Shown here: positions 1 through 10,439 of the stretch, one piece after another
Layout: every line of letters starts with the position of its first letter
Position numbering within the stretch: position 1 is the first letter of the stretch
From: Metellina segmentata
Lineage: Eukaryota > Arthropoda > Arachnida > Araneae > Tetragnathidae
Reading direction: 5' to 3'
DNA length: 64,000 bases
NCBI GenBank assembly: GCA_947359465.1
Contig: OX375877.1
Coordinates: 54,824,944 to 54,888,943, forward strand
Made by a program: the position numbers and the translations under genes
The notes under the pieces: generated by a model
Databases searched by the model: none
Told to the model about the DNA's origin: nothing
Seen by the model: only the letters and a program-made list of their open reading frames with translations

Positions 1-240
1 GGTAAAGGAAAAAAGTCTGGAACCCCGTTGGCGATGGGAACTGCCAAATCGGGCCGGAATGGAGAGACGGGGTCTGTGCAGCAACCCCTGGAGCGTGGGC
101 CAGCGCGATCGCAGCCACAGGTGATTCGATTCTTGCTGCATGTCACCTCATTTGGGCTCGCTCAATGGGGAGCAAATCAATTTACCCCTGACCCTTTTCC
201 TACCCCCTGCGATCCAGGATTTTTCGCCACGCTTTTCGTC
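1..240. other. GC-richer unique island at left edge
   Basis: This stretch is clearly richer in G and C than the AT-rich DNA that follows and has no visible repeats. An open frame (28-426, plus strand) runs through it, but the translated product has no motif I recognise and the second half of the frame runs into ordinary AT-rich sequence, so the frame may be open only because stop codons are rarer here. It could be the edge of an exon, a promoter-proximal segment or a conserved non-coding block cut by the window edge. Confidence 0.3.
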
Positions 241-547
241 TACGAAAAAAATACTCCCATCACATCCGATCTTTCCCTTTACATGTCTGCCTCTTGCGCT
301 TCGATTTCTCTACTTTTAGTAATGGATCTGTGGCAACATGCGGAAAGTTGGACTAGAGCTTTGATTTTTGATGAGGAATGGTTCTCATTTTGGAGACCTT
401 TGTTGTCTACTGTACTTTCTGTTTGATTATGTTCCGAAACGTATTTGTTATGCAAACACTTGGAATTATTTTTACCGTACCTAACCTTTTTTTAAGTTAC
501 GAAAGCTTGCTTTCTAAACGTGTCAACAAATAATAGATACGTCATTT

Positions 548-684
548 GTATATATGAGGCGTTGAGAGCAAGAACGGACCATCCCACAATTTGAAGGGTT
601 TTAACAAAACGATATAGAAACAGTCTTCACCTAGTAAAATAAAAAATTGTGGCAGTCCTTTCTGGAACTCAACGCCTTGTATAA
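548..684. mobile_element. Foldback/MITE-like inverted repeat
   Basis: A left arm starting TGAGGCGTTGAG (about 554) and running to a CACAATTT near 589 is repeated inverted between about 645 (AAATTGTGG) and 679 (CTCAACGCCTTGTA). The arms are about 45 bp with some mismatches and enclose a short AT-rich spacer. TATA lies at both outer edges, which would suit a TA-targeting MITE. It has no coding capacity. Confidence 0.5.
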
Positions 685-1045
685 GTACTAGCTTTCCATT
701 TAGAAACCGAATTTCTGATCTTAAAAAGTATCATAAGGGTTCAATTTAAAACTGTATGTCTGTTGGAGAAAGGGGAATTTTTAACAAGACTTTCTTGACC
801 TTGGAATAATATCACACTAATGTAATTTTGAAAAATTGAAATTTGATGTCTTAAGAGACAGAAAGTCGAGGTTGCTTACTCTATTTATTGAAGCTGTTCT
901 TATGCAACTTACATATATGTGAATCGTTCGGTGAAAACAGTGATGTTTTTGTAAAAGCGCTGTAAAATCAACCTTCTGTTTATTAAAAAATTGTAATCGA
1001 TTGAACTTAATTTGTCTACTCTGATGTCATTTATTTCTAACCAAA

Positions 1046-1375
1046 ACTCTGTTATTCCACAAGCCACTGAATGGAATTTTCAGAAAAAAGTTTGTTTCCT
1101 TCAAACTAAATTAGGGACGAATGACGTAAATGTTTAGCCCCCTTTGACAAATAGAACTCGGGTTAATATGTAGCCTATCATATCCACAAGGTTCTAAAAT
1201 ATAAGTGTACCAAATATACGGATTGATCAAACGGTGTAGATTTGTATAGAGAACACAGAAACACCTACTTTGCCTTATATATCTAACAAGTTCCGTTATT
1301 CCACCTGCCGTTGAATGGAATTTTAAAAAAAATGCGTTTACTTCAAACTAAATTAGTCACGAATGCTGTAACAAT
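1046..1375. repeat. Two-copy direct repeat, ~245 bp apart
   Basis: The block at 1046-1130 (CTGTTATTCCACAAGCCACT, then TTCAAACTAAATTAG) recurs diverged at about 1290-1375 (CCGTTATTCCACCTGCCGTT, then TTCAAACTAAATTAG). It represents an old tandem duplication of about 245 bp, and nothing in it looks coding. Confidence 0.5.
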
Positions 1376-1639
1376 TTAATCTACCATCTTCTCATATTGA
1401 TGATGAAATTCGAAAATATCGCATACTAGGTGCAAGAATGGCACCCATTCATAGAAAAACTATGTGAAGACTATACGCCACAAATTCGCCATTTTTACTG
1501 AAAATAAATGCACGAGAATATTCGTAGTCACTCGAAAACTCAAATTCAACACTTCTGTAGTTGACACTTCAGAAAAAAAACTTTCAGCAGAAGTGCGACG
1601 ACTATGAAATAGATTATACGGATGGATACAACATGTATG

Positions 1640-1817
1640 CATATTTGCGTCCGAAATAAATTGTAGAAGCGATGGAGAAGTTAAAATGCTTTTAAAATGT
1701 TTTTTTCCCCGTACATTTAAATGATGCTAACATTTTTTTTATGAAAAAGAATTGTTGATGACTTTTCAATCAACATATTATTAATTCAACCCGAGCAAAG
1801 CCGAGTATTTCTGCTAG
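1640..1817 (+). mobile_element. Helitron 3' end remnant
   Basis: The segment ends in a short hairpin-like CCCGAGCAAAGCCGAG followed by TATTTCTG and CTAG, with a T immediately after, which is the classical Helitron 3' terminus (hairpin, then CTRR, insertion between A and T). Upstream (about 1655-1690) the sequence resembles the subterminal part of the two better-preserved Helitrons in this window (for example ATAAATTGTAGAAGCGATGG). I could not find its 5' TC end. Confidence 0.55.
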
Positions 1818-1858
1818 TAGTTTATAAACGTCCGTGTTTCATTCTCTGAACTAGTATT

Positions 1859-2012
1859 GGCTGATATCACTGTTAGTGACTGATATCACTGTTAGTGGCT
1901 GATATCACTGTTAGTGGCTGATATCACTGTTAGTGGCTGATATCACTGTTATTTGGCTGATATCACTGTTAGTGGCTGATATCACTGTTAGTGGCTGATA
2001 TCACTGTTTCGT
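1859..2012. repeat. 19-bp tandem array, 8 copies
   Basis: The unit GGCTGATATCACTGTTAGT is repeated about eight times with almost no divergence; one unit is 20 bp long. It begins about 40 bp after the Helitron 3' end at 1817. The unit contains the palindrome TGATATCA. It is a young minisatellite. Confidence 0.95.
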
Positions 2013-2019
2013 GACGGAT

Positions 2020-3380
2020 AATGACTGAAAGTTCTCGATAATAATAATTCTCGACGATAAAGTTCTAGATCACATAAATAAATATTAAATCATAACATGC
2101 ATAGGCGTAGGGAAACAAGTAATGCAAACCGAAATATTTATGATTAAATTATAAAAAAAAGGCAAGTAATATTCGTACAGAAATTTAGTGGAAACAAGCA
2201 TGCGATAGTATAATTAAATTATTAATTTTAAGAATGCAATTTTTTATACCTGGCTACGTCATTAATGTGTTTAATTTTTCAGTTCTACTTAGAATTATTA
2301 GGTGAGATGCAGTTTTTAGCTATTTAAAATTTTTAAGTTCTGTATTAGTGGATTTTGGTGCGATTTTTACTGTGGAACTGAGAGGTACTTTTGAGTTGTG
2401 TGATTTATTGATTGACTTAATATTCCGAGTAATTTGAGTTGCAACTATTCATGTACAGGGAAACATGTTATGGCTATGTTTTGATGTGCCCAAGTATTTT
2501 CAATTATTCAGCAACCGATAATAAGCACGCGAATAGCAATATATAATTTATTTCCACAGACTATTTTATTCTTATCACATCGGGCTTTACAGATAGCTGT
2601 AGTAGCAGATGTATTAGTTCGTACTAATGAGCATTAAGCAAATTGTTGTTTGGATACATTTGTAATTTAATTTTAAGTGAAAATAGAATTCTCGGGAAAA
2701 CAATTTTACATTAGCAGGTCGGTAACTTTTTTATGCCTTCTGTATTCCCGTAGCAACACGTGGAAAGTTTTTGTTTTAAAATGAAGTTCCAAGAGTAGAG
2801 GTTATGAATATGATGAATATGTAGATTTTTAATTAGAACATTTTTTGTGAACAATTCTTTATGATTACTTTCAAAAATATTATTCATTTGCATTAAAAAA
2901 CTCGTCATAAAATTTTAATGCGTTCTAATTTGTCCGGTTTTTTTTTCTTTAGTACCTTCAAATTTAAAATGTTCTTCACCGACAATGATGGACTTGAGTA
3001 GTATAAAGGAGGTTATTTTAAATATTTTAATGTAATATCTGCTAATTTCATTTGGCAGAAGCAAGGATGTGAAAAAAGGGAGAATAAATGAAAAAATTAA
3101 TCTACAAACAAAAACAATGGAAAGGGATTATGCTTTAGGATATTTAAGCATTGTAGCTGTTGTAATTACTAAACCACACAAATACAGTTACAGCTCATTC
3201 ATACAAAATAAACTGATTTTAAGAAAATGTAATCAATAGCATACATCAATTTTTAAATATTAAATTATTTAAAAACTGAACGATTTGAAAATTTAAATTC
3301 CTTGTTCCATTTCTATCGTGATGATATTTCCTCCTAAATTCTTCTCAAGAAATTTAGTTAACGGTCAAGTTCCAAATAAA
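2020..3380. other. AT-rich stretch, nothing recognised
   Basis: Ordinary AT-rich sequence with no recognisable gene, repeat array or transposon end. The short open frames here (60-65 codons) are of the size expected by chance and have no recognisable motif. Confidence 0.5.
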
Positions 3381-3432
3381 TGTAATATCCCGTTGTGTTA
3401 CTCCAGTGGGACGTTAATAAACTATCTAACCA
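3381..3432 (+). mobile_element. SINE tail fragment
   Basis: The sequence CCCGTTGTGTTACTCCAGT followed by GGGACGTTAATAAA matches the 3' tail seen in the near full-length SINE at 22257-22553 and in other fragments in the window. Only the tail is present. Confidence 0.55.
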
Positions 3433-3833
3433 GATTAAATAGTGCCAAAAAAATGACTATAACTTCTATTAATTTCCTCCGCTTCTATTTATTTTCTATC
3501 TTTTAAAGCTATATTCTGTACTAAAATAACAAATTTACTTTGCTGGTGTATTTTTAAATGTTGTTTACGTACCAGCAACGTATGATCTTTTATGAGAGGT
3601 TTTTATGTCAATTGGCTGTGGTGGTTTTACTGTGGACATGCTTCCTATACGTGTACAGAACTTAACATCGGAGGGCTTATTTTTCTAATACTTTTTCAGC
3701 AGGACGTCAAGCGAAATTTTTAATAATAGATTCCGAATTTAATATATGACAATTGATCAACGCCAATTAAATTTAACGCTATCTTCAGAGCATTATTTTA
3801 TCACAAAATTATCCTCTCCTAATTAAGTCCTGA

Positions 3834-3839
<6 letters not shown>

Positions 3840-3872
<33 letters not shown>
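3840..3872. repeat. (AT)n microsatellite
   Basis: An alternating TA run of about 32 bp. Confidence 0.9.
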
Positions 3873-3875
<3 letters not shown>

Positions 3876-3907
3876 ATTATTTCATTCTTTTTTGTATATT
3901 TGTTTTC

Positions 3908-3932
3908 AATGGTGTTTGGGGGAGTATATGAG
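3908..3932 (+). repeat. 25-bp segment shared with 58579-58603
   Basis: A 25-base segment beginning AATGGTGTTTGGGGGAGTAT occurs identically at 58579-58603. The TGTTTGGGGG start would suit the left edge of an LTR, so this may be an LTR-retrotransposon fragment, but no coding part is present and the assignment is weak. Confidence 0.3.
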
Positions 3933-4788
3933 TTCACGATCATCTATTGATTAACGCAATATATCCATCTAGAATGCAGTACTGTTTTCGTGTTTACTTG
4001 TTTAAATTTGGTACAAAATAAATTGTACCTGATCATACTCAATGAGATAAATAATACACGCAATAAAACTTTTTTTCCAGAAAATTTTTCAGTAAAAAGT
4101 ATTTAAAAAATTAATTGAATAGACTCAATTCATCAGGAGTACCTTTAGTTTATTCACAACCTTTGATATCTTCTTTGACAATTTAAGTTTTCAGTATTTT
4201 TATAACTTTAGTGTTTGAAAACTGAGATTTTGATTTCGTCTGTGTGATCATGTTTCCATCGTAATTTTCTCTTTCATACGTTATTTTGAATATAAAAAAA
4301 ATGGGGGGGGGAGGTAGTTGTATGATGTATGATGTAGTTTCTGTTGCATAAATGATAAATGTACTGGTTTTATTATTTGTAATCTACATGTTCTGTACTT
4401 GTGATCTTATTCCGCTGTCACGCAACTAGTGCTTTGCAGCATGAATAAACTAATTCAAAGTTACTCGCACTAATATTTTTAGTGCTGTGATATTTACTTA
4501 GGCCAACTGAGATGTTTCTTCATTACACAGCAAAATTTATCTATACACTCACAGAATCCAAACTAAATTGCGAATTATTTATTTTTCTATAAGGGAAATT
4601 TTCAAATAATTTTAGTAGAGTTTTTTTTATTTTAGACCAATGTGGCTCCTAATTCAATCCAGTTAACGTCATTTACTGTATTTATCATTTAGAATTAGAC
4701 AAAAGAATGTAACAAAAATCGTTTTAGATTTGTGTTATTTTATCTCAGGCTATCACGGTTCTTATATAATTTGCTGACATTTATTACC

Positions 4789-4808
4789 TCACAGTTAATT
4801 AACTGTGA
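4789..4808. promoter_or_regulatory. Perfect 20-bp palindrome
   Basis: TCACAGTTAATTAACTGTGA is a perfect 20-base palindrome containing GTTAATTAAC, which is similar to a homeodomain (HNF1-like) dimer site. Its regulatory role is only a possibility; it may be chance in AT-rich DNA. It lies about 150 bp before a more complex island. Confidence 0.25.
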
Positions 4809-4929
4809 AATCGCTATGAAGGAGATGAATGTTTGAGCGTAGTAATTTAAAACGAGAAGAGCTAATTTGCAGGCAATCAGGATTACTCACTTACTGAGTA
4901 TAGTTGCAAAAGTACGTGGTTGAATCATT

Positions 4930-5400
4930 AGCCGAGGAAAAACCTTAAGCTTTTAATTCCGCTAAATCCTTTCGGTTATGTCAGAGATTTCAAAAAAGCG
5001 TCAGAAGATATTGTTTTGTGGCGGTTTTATTAATTCGGGGCAAGATGTTTGTATCAATATCGAAGGCAACAGAGGCGGAAAAGAGGCCATTATCATATCA
5101 GGGAATTACGACGACTGCTCATCCAAATCTACTTGCGCGATAATTCTATTTGGCTGCTTAATTCGATTTGCAGGTGGCGCTGCAGTCTATTAGAGGGAGA
5201 GTTAATTTGCGTACGGACGCCGCTTCTATGCAAATGAGACAACCGCAGTGCATATTTAATGAGCACGTTCACTCCACGCACCCAATTAAGTTCGGCTGCG
5301 AGGCACTAATGCTATGAATCATTTAACAATTTGATCGCACTGCCTTCTCTTGGACGAAAAAGAAGGCCTGGCTTCTGTATTAATTGGGCACATTATTAAA
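4930..5400. promoter_or_regulatory. Candidate regulatory (conserved non-coding) island
   Basis: This segment is more complex and GC-richer than its surroundings. It carries an octamer-type POU motif ATGCAAAT at 5228-5235, several TAAT/ATTA cores (for example around 5159, 5196, 5284 and 5380) and no repeats shared with other parts of the window. Open frames of 62-71 codons overlap it, but their products have no recognisable domain. I infer a candidate enhancer or promoter block; alternatives are an unrecognised exon or an old single-copy insertion. Confidence 0.3.
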
Positions 5401-7500
5401 CTTTCACGAAGTGGAAGGCTCATCTGACATAAATTGGGTTTTTGCGTCCACTCCTTTTTCTTCGTGTTTACCGATTTTTACACACTCGTTAACCTTCTTT
5501 TCTTGGAGAATTTTTTCTCAAACCATCGTTTGCCAAAAACCGATCAAAAATGACTCTCGCTATATTTTACACGATTAAAGGTAATTATCGTTTGCTCGAA
5601 AAGTTTTTTCGTTGCCAGATTCGTGGAACTTTAATCAGTCTGAAGAATTTTTAACGTCGTTGTCTTCTTCCAATTTCGGTGATGTAAACGATTTTTTCCC
5701 CTGTTTCTGATTTTTTTGTTATATATTTTTAATTACTGGAGAGATGCTCCGAAAATGGCAACAAACGTTGGAAAGAATGCAAAATGCTTCTTCCACGGAC
5801 AGAAAAACAACGTATTCTGAAGGCGCAGTAAAAAAAGAAGTTGGAGAGAAGAGAAAAAAAGACGTATAAGTTACTTAAGCCATAAAAGGTAAAATAACGC
5901 TCCTCTTGGGAGGCTAATGCAGTTACCAAAAAAGGGGGAACGCGTTTTTTGTAGTCATTTTTAAAGCGCACTTGACAGTGAAATCTTCAGTTTTATGCAC
6001 TTACTGTCATATTCTTGTTTATATTCTGTGGAAATCGCATCTATTATGCTGTGTATTATGACAGGGCATCGCTCCGGCACTTACATTTCGAGCGTTTTTT
6101 CCATGGCCCTAAGAAGTGAAATCTAATGTTTTCTGACTTATCCTGCATTTACGAATAAAAAAGGATTCGTTGATTTTATTTAGAAGTGGAACTTCTGTAA
6201 AATGTATAAGCTTCGCTAAAAGAGCAAGAAAAGAAACGTAAATGTTTTATATTTTGCTCCTTTCTGTGTGTTAGGGTTCTCCCATTGGTCTGTTTAGAAT
6301 TTGATAAATCTTGTATTCGAAAATAGTTGTAAATAGGTGGCTTTCTTTTCAAATAACGGCACCTTCTGTATCTTTTGATTTCATTTATCAATCTGACAAC
6401 TATCACTTAAATACAAACAAAACTTGTTTTAAAAAATGAGAAATACTTGGAAAATATATCCCATTACATAACTTTTTATGTCGCTTCCTCTATTATAGTG
6501 TTATATGTTTTATATTTCTTCTGAATTACAAGTTATAAGACAGCAGTTAAGAGTGAAGTCATTGAAGATTTCTACTTTTGTCATAGTCTAGACCATCGAT
6601 TTTTCACCCTTTTTTTTATCTCGCAAACACGTAAAACTAGTTACTAAAACTCTACAGCACACCAAAAAATTTACTATATTTGTATCTATCTGTTCAAAAT
6701 AATATATAGTATATAGGGATATAATAACAATAGGGGTATAATTTTATTTGTTTTCAAAAAGAAATAACTATAACTACCTATCTTTTTGCTCTAAAGGGAT
6801 TTTAAAAACCTAGTTTGGAAACAATTTATCCATTATATTTTCAAATTAACAAATGTCTTTCTAATACCCGGCCAACTCAACTTATTTAATATGGCACTAC
6901 AAGGACGGATTTGGAAAACCTTCGCGTTACCTAGAGCAAAACTGGGGAGAGAGTTCATGTAACACTTCTCATGCATCACTTAGGGTAACTAATTTACAAA
7001 GAATTCACACATTCGTTCTACACGAATACCCGGTCTTACCACGGATACAAACAAGAAAACTTTTTATCCAGCATCCTGACTATTAGACCGATTCGTTATG
7101 GCCATAAAATATGTACTCAGAATTATTTATAGATATTAAAATACGAATATTAATCGAAAGTATTTGTGAGTTCACATGAAAAGTTCAAAACTAAAACCTT
7201 GGAATTAAATAAACCTTGAGCAATTTAAATCACTTCACCACTCGTAAGGCACACCAATGCCTTTATTGTGGCACTCTAGTGTTATTCTTTTGGCACACCA
7301 GCAAAAAATTGTTTATCTAGTACACCAAAAAATAAGTGAAGATTATACTAAGCTCCAGTAAGATTTGGAGGAATGCTTACCAGTATGTGTCATCAATAAT
7401 CCCTGACTTTTAGGTTTCGAAAATCTTTTAATAGGTTTTCAGCGTATGTTTAGTTATTTTTAGGTTTTTAAATAGCTATTTTAGGTTTTTACAGGTTCTA
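5400..7500. other. AT-rich stretch, nothing recognised
   Basis: No gene or transposon end is visible. A phrase like GGCACACCA-type sequence recurs around 6655, 7248 and 7291-7325, and a TTTTAGGTTTTT-type motif recurs at 7410-7500, which hints at old degraded repeats. Confidence 0.4.
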
Positions 7501-7505
7501 ACAAA

Positions 7506-7559
7506 ATTATCACTTTAGAACGTAATATCGCAAGCGATATTACGTTCTAAAATGATAAT
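7506..7559. repeat. 26-bp-arm hairpin
   Basis: Left arm 7506-7531 and right arm 7534-7559 are inverted copies with a single mismatch and a 2-base spacer; the core is GCGATATTACGTTCTAAAAT on the right arm. The right arm runs directly into the 38-bp tandem array, sharing its TGATAATTATTAG start. Confidence 0.9.
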
Positions 7560-7772
7560 TATTAGTTTGTATTTACGTATTTTTCTGAAGTGATAATTAT
7601 TAGTTTGTATTTACGTAATTTTCTAAAGTGATAATTATTAGTTTGTATTTACGTAATTTTCTAAAGTGATAATTATTAGTTTGTATTTACGTATTTTTCT
7701 AAAGTGATAATTATTAGTTTGCATTTACGTATTTTTCTAAAGTGATAATTATTAGTTTGCATTTATGTATTT
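7553..7772. repeat. 38-bp tandem array, 6 copies
   Basis: The unit begins TGATAATTATTAGTTTG at 7553, 7591, 7629, 7667, 7705 and 7743, an exact 38-base spacing. Copies differ at a few positions only. The outer part of the adjacent hairpin is made of the same sequence. Confidence 0.95.
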
Positions 7773-7774
7773 AT

Positions 7775-8955
7775 GTTGTGCTGTTAGCTACTTTTTTCAT
7801 TCATATAATGAAAGTTTTTAAACCACGCACTCATTTTTTTTGTAAATAATATTGTACAGTTTATACAATTTGTCGTGGAGATCTATTGGAATGACCACCA
7901 GGTGTGCGATTTTAATATTATACTTGACTAATTAACTATTACCTTAACTAACTACACATTTTTAAAAACTGGTCCAGAATTTAAGATTAACCAAATAAAA
8001 ATTTGGGTTCAATATCTGTAACCAGAAGACAGATTAAAAGTATGTAAACGAATTCATCTTTATGTCCAGTCCTGATCTTGTGATTGGAGTAAAACTGTCC
8101 ATTTCAACCCTACCCTTTAACGTTTAGGTTGAGCTACTCAGATATAACTTAACCTTCGTGTAGTAAACAACAATCATAGAGCTACTAAACTATATATAAA
8201 GGAAAATTATATGTTGCATACTTGTGCGTGGCATTGTACAGTCGCAGAAAAAACACCTCCTTTATATTGAGCACTATTCACACTAGAGCAAATTCAAAGA
8301 TATCATTCAATAGGGAATAACGTCCTCTACAAATTAAAATCCAAAGTAAGTGCAAAAGGAAGTGTGTTCTTATCCAAATTTGCACATGCAACAAAATTTC
8401 TAATGAAAACACCATGTTTTGATTCCATAATCAGATTTTGCAACGTTAAATTAGTCTAAATATGAAATTTCATGAGTTTGCTACCTTTAAATCCAGATAT
8501 GTTAAGTCTCAAAGTTTGTGAAAATTTCAGGAATCATTTCAATACATAAAGTCGCTACTTGTAGATCTAGATTAATTAGTTATAGCTACCCAAATTTCAA
8601 ATTTGAACACTATTTCAAATGTATTTTTCAGCGATACGAGAATTATTACATTTATCACGCAAATGCAAACGATTGGAGAATTACATTATTATATTAACTA
8701 TGCAAGTTCAAACGATCCGAGAAATTATTATCCGTGGTTTGTCAGACGTTTATTAAACTTTTCGTTGTCCCCCTAAAATGGCAATAACGAGAAAAATTTA
8801 ATGTAGCGCAAAAACTACTATCGGAATGAGCTGAAATTTTTGCACGGCCACATATTAGAGTTCTGAATCGATTTCCATCAAAATATAATAAGTTTTCAAT
8901 TTTTTCAAACATTAATTTAATAATTTTTATTGCACACGAAAAATAATTTTTTTTT
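7775..8955. other. AT-rich stretch, nothing recognised
   Basis: No gene or repeat is recognised here. A CTATATATAAAGG near 8194 resembles a Helitron 5' start, but it lacks the expected continuation and no matching 3' end follows, so it is not called. Confidence 0.4.
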
Positions 8956-8956
8956 C

Positions 8957-9111
8957 TGTTTTATTGCATACTATAAAATATTAACTATTTTTGTTTTATT
9001 GTATACTATAAAATATTAACTATTTTTGTTTTATTGCATACTATAAAATATTAACTATTTTTGTTTTATTGCATACTATAAAATATTAACTATTTTTGTT
9101 TTATTGCATAC
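8957..9111. repeat. 35-bp tandem array, ~4.5 copies
   Basis: The unit beginning ACTATAAAATATTAACTA recurs at 8970, 9005, 9040 and 9075, an exact 35-base period, with almost no divergence. Confidence 0.95.
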
Positions 9112-9749
9112 AAAAAATGAAAAGGATTTTGTTTGGGTTGTTTAATATTAACATGAGAACTCTTTTCTAAAATTCCTACTTGTCAGAGAAATTTAAGAAA
9201 AGCCTCTGCGCCTTTGACCTTGATCCTTTTTGCTCAGTTGCAATATCATGTTTTTAGAGGCTTTCATTTATTTCTTAAAATAAACTGTTCTAATAACTGA
9301 GATTCTACAATATTTCATTGATTTGAATCGTTCACTGATATTTGAGAATACTAACTATGGACATCGTACATATGAACATTTAGTTCACGTTTTGATTTTT
9401 GAATTTTGGTTCTCTAATTCAGCTGTTTCAAAGGCTAGATTGGAATTATCGGATTTATTTTATAAAAATGGCAATTACTTGCACATAGCTCATAATGTTT
9501 CCCTTTTATATTAGTTTAGTATATTTAGTCTTATCGAGGATAGACAACACTTAGTCATACAACAAAATTGAGACATCATATTAATATGCTTTTGCACATG
9601 AAACTTTAGACGTTACAATTAGATTTTTAATTTTCTTTAGTCCAATTTTGCTAAATTTTGCATAATTTTAAGTAGATTTTATTTGATAGATGATTAGAGT
9701 TGGCAGGTCATTTCAACGACTTAGGATTTAAAAAAAATCGAAACTGCTC

Positions 9750-9963
9750 AAAAACAAAAGGGAAATACATTGTTTCTTTGTATCGTGTTCAACGAAGATC
9801 TTACCAATTTTGATAATGACAAGGTATCATCAAGATATTGAATATTCTTCTAGGATCAAGACCTGGTCAGTTTTTTTCTAATTCAAGATATATCGTCCAA
9901 CGAGATCTGATCAATTTTGCTAATGATGAGATACCTCGTCGGGATAACCACCAGGAGGGTTAA
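9750..9963. mobile_element. TTAA-type MITE copy
   Basis: The right end CCACCAGGAGGGTTAA (ending 9963) is the inverse of the TTAACCCTACAAGTGG-type ends of related copies in this window. Internally it has the family's hallmark phrases such as ATATATCGTCCA and GATCTGATCAATTTTGCT. TTAA followed by CCC is typical of piggyBac-type elements, so I infer a non-autonomous piggyBac-like MITE. The left end is degraded. Confidence 0.5.
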
Positions 9964-9984
9964 AACATTGGTTACTGGTCGCGT

Positions 9985-10435
9985 ATTCAAATGCAACCTG
10001 AGACAACTCGTCTCTGAAGAGGTCTTTAAACAACCCGGTTTTGTGTCTGATGGCAAACCAAATGAAGTAAAAATTTATCACCCTTACCGCAATTCTTTCT
10101 TGAATTTATTTGAAATCATTAATGGAAGTGGATGTAATTCCTGACATAAATGACTACATAGATAATGATAATGACGTTGTAATGCATTCTCAAGCGACCA
10201 TAAAGGATTTGACTACCAAATTTAAAAAAAAGCAAAAACGTGATGATGATGAAAGTGAAAACGATTGAATTCTTTCACCATCTGATAATACCCAAGTTCT
10301 TAAAGCCTTACAAACAATTTGACAGTACGTTAAGTCAGTTCAAGGTATTTCAGATGATGAATTCGACGCACTAAACTGTGCATGATCATTAGTTATGCAT
10401 ATTGAGGATACTCTGTTGTTACTTTGCTTATGTCG
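9985..10435 (+). pseudogene. Tigger/pogo transposase C-terminal remnant
   Basis: Reading the plus strand with a frame change near 10110, the translation passes a segment like GFVSDGK, then EVDVIPDINDYIDNDNDVV, an acidic KKKQKRDDDESEND stretch, LKALQTI and QGISDDEFDALN. This order (short conserved block, acidic linker, then a helix with EALKAL-like and DxxFxxL features) is what the C-terminal tail of Tigger/pogo transposases looks like. In-frame stops after SEND (near 10266), after LQTI and after LNCA, plus the frame change, show it is dead. The DDE catalytic core is not present. It abuts the TTAA-type MITE directly. Family assignment rests on pattern recognition of a fast-evolving tail, so it is moderate. 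Confidence 0.55.
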
Positions 10436-10439
10436 TCAA

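Noticed and set aside
8194..8300. Helitron 5' end (CTATATATAAAGG)
   Set aside because: No continuation like the true 5' ends (AAGAATGGAGTGTTTGT) and no matching 3' end.
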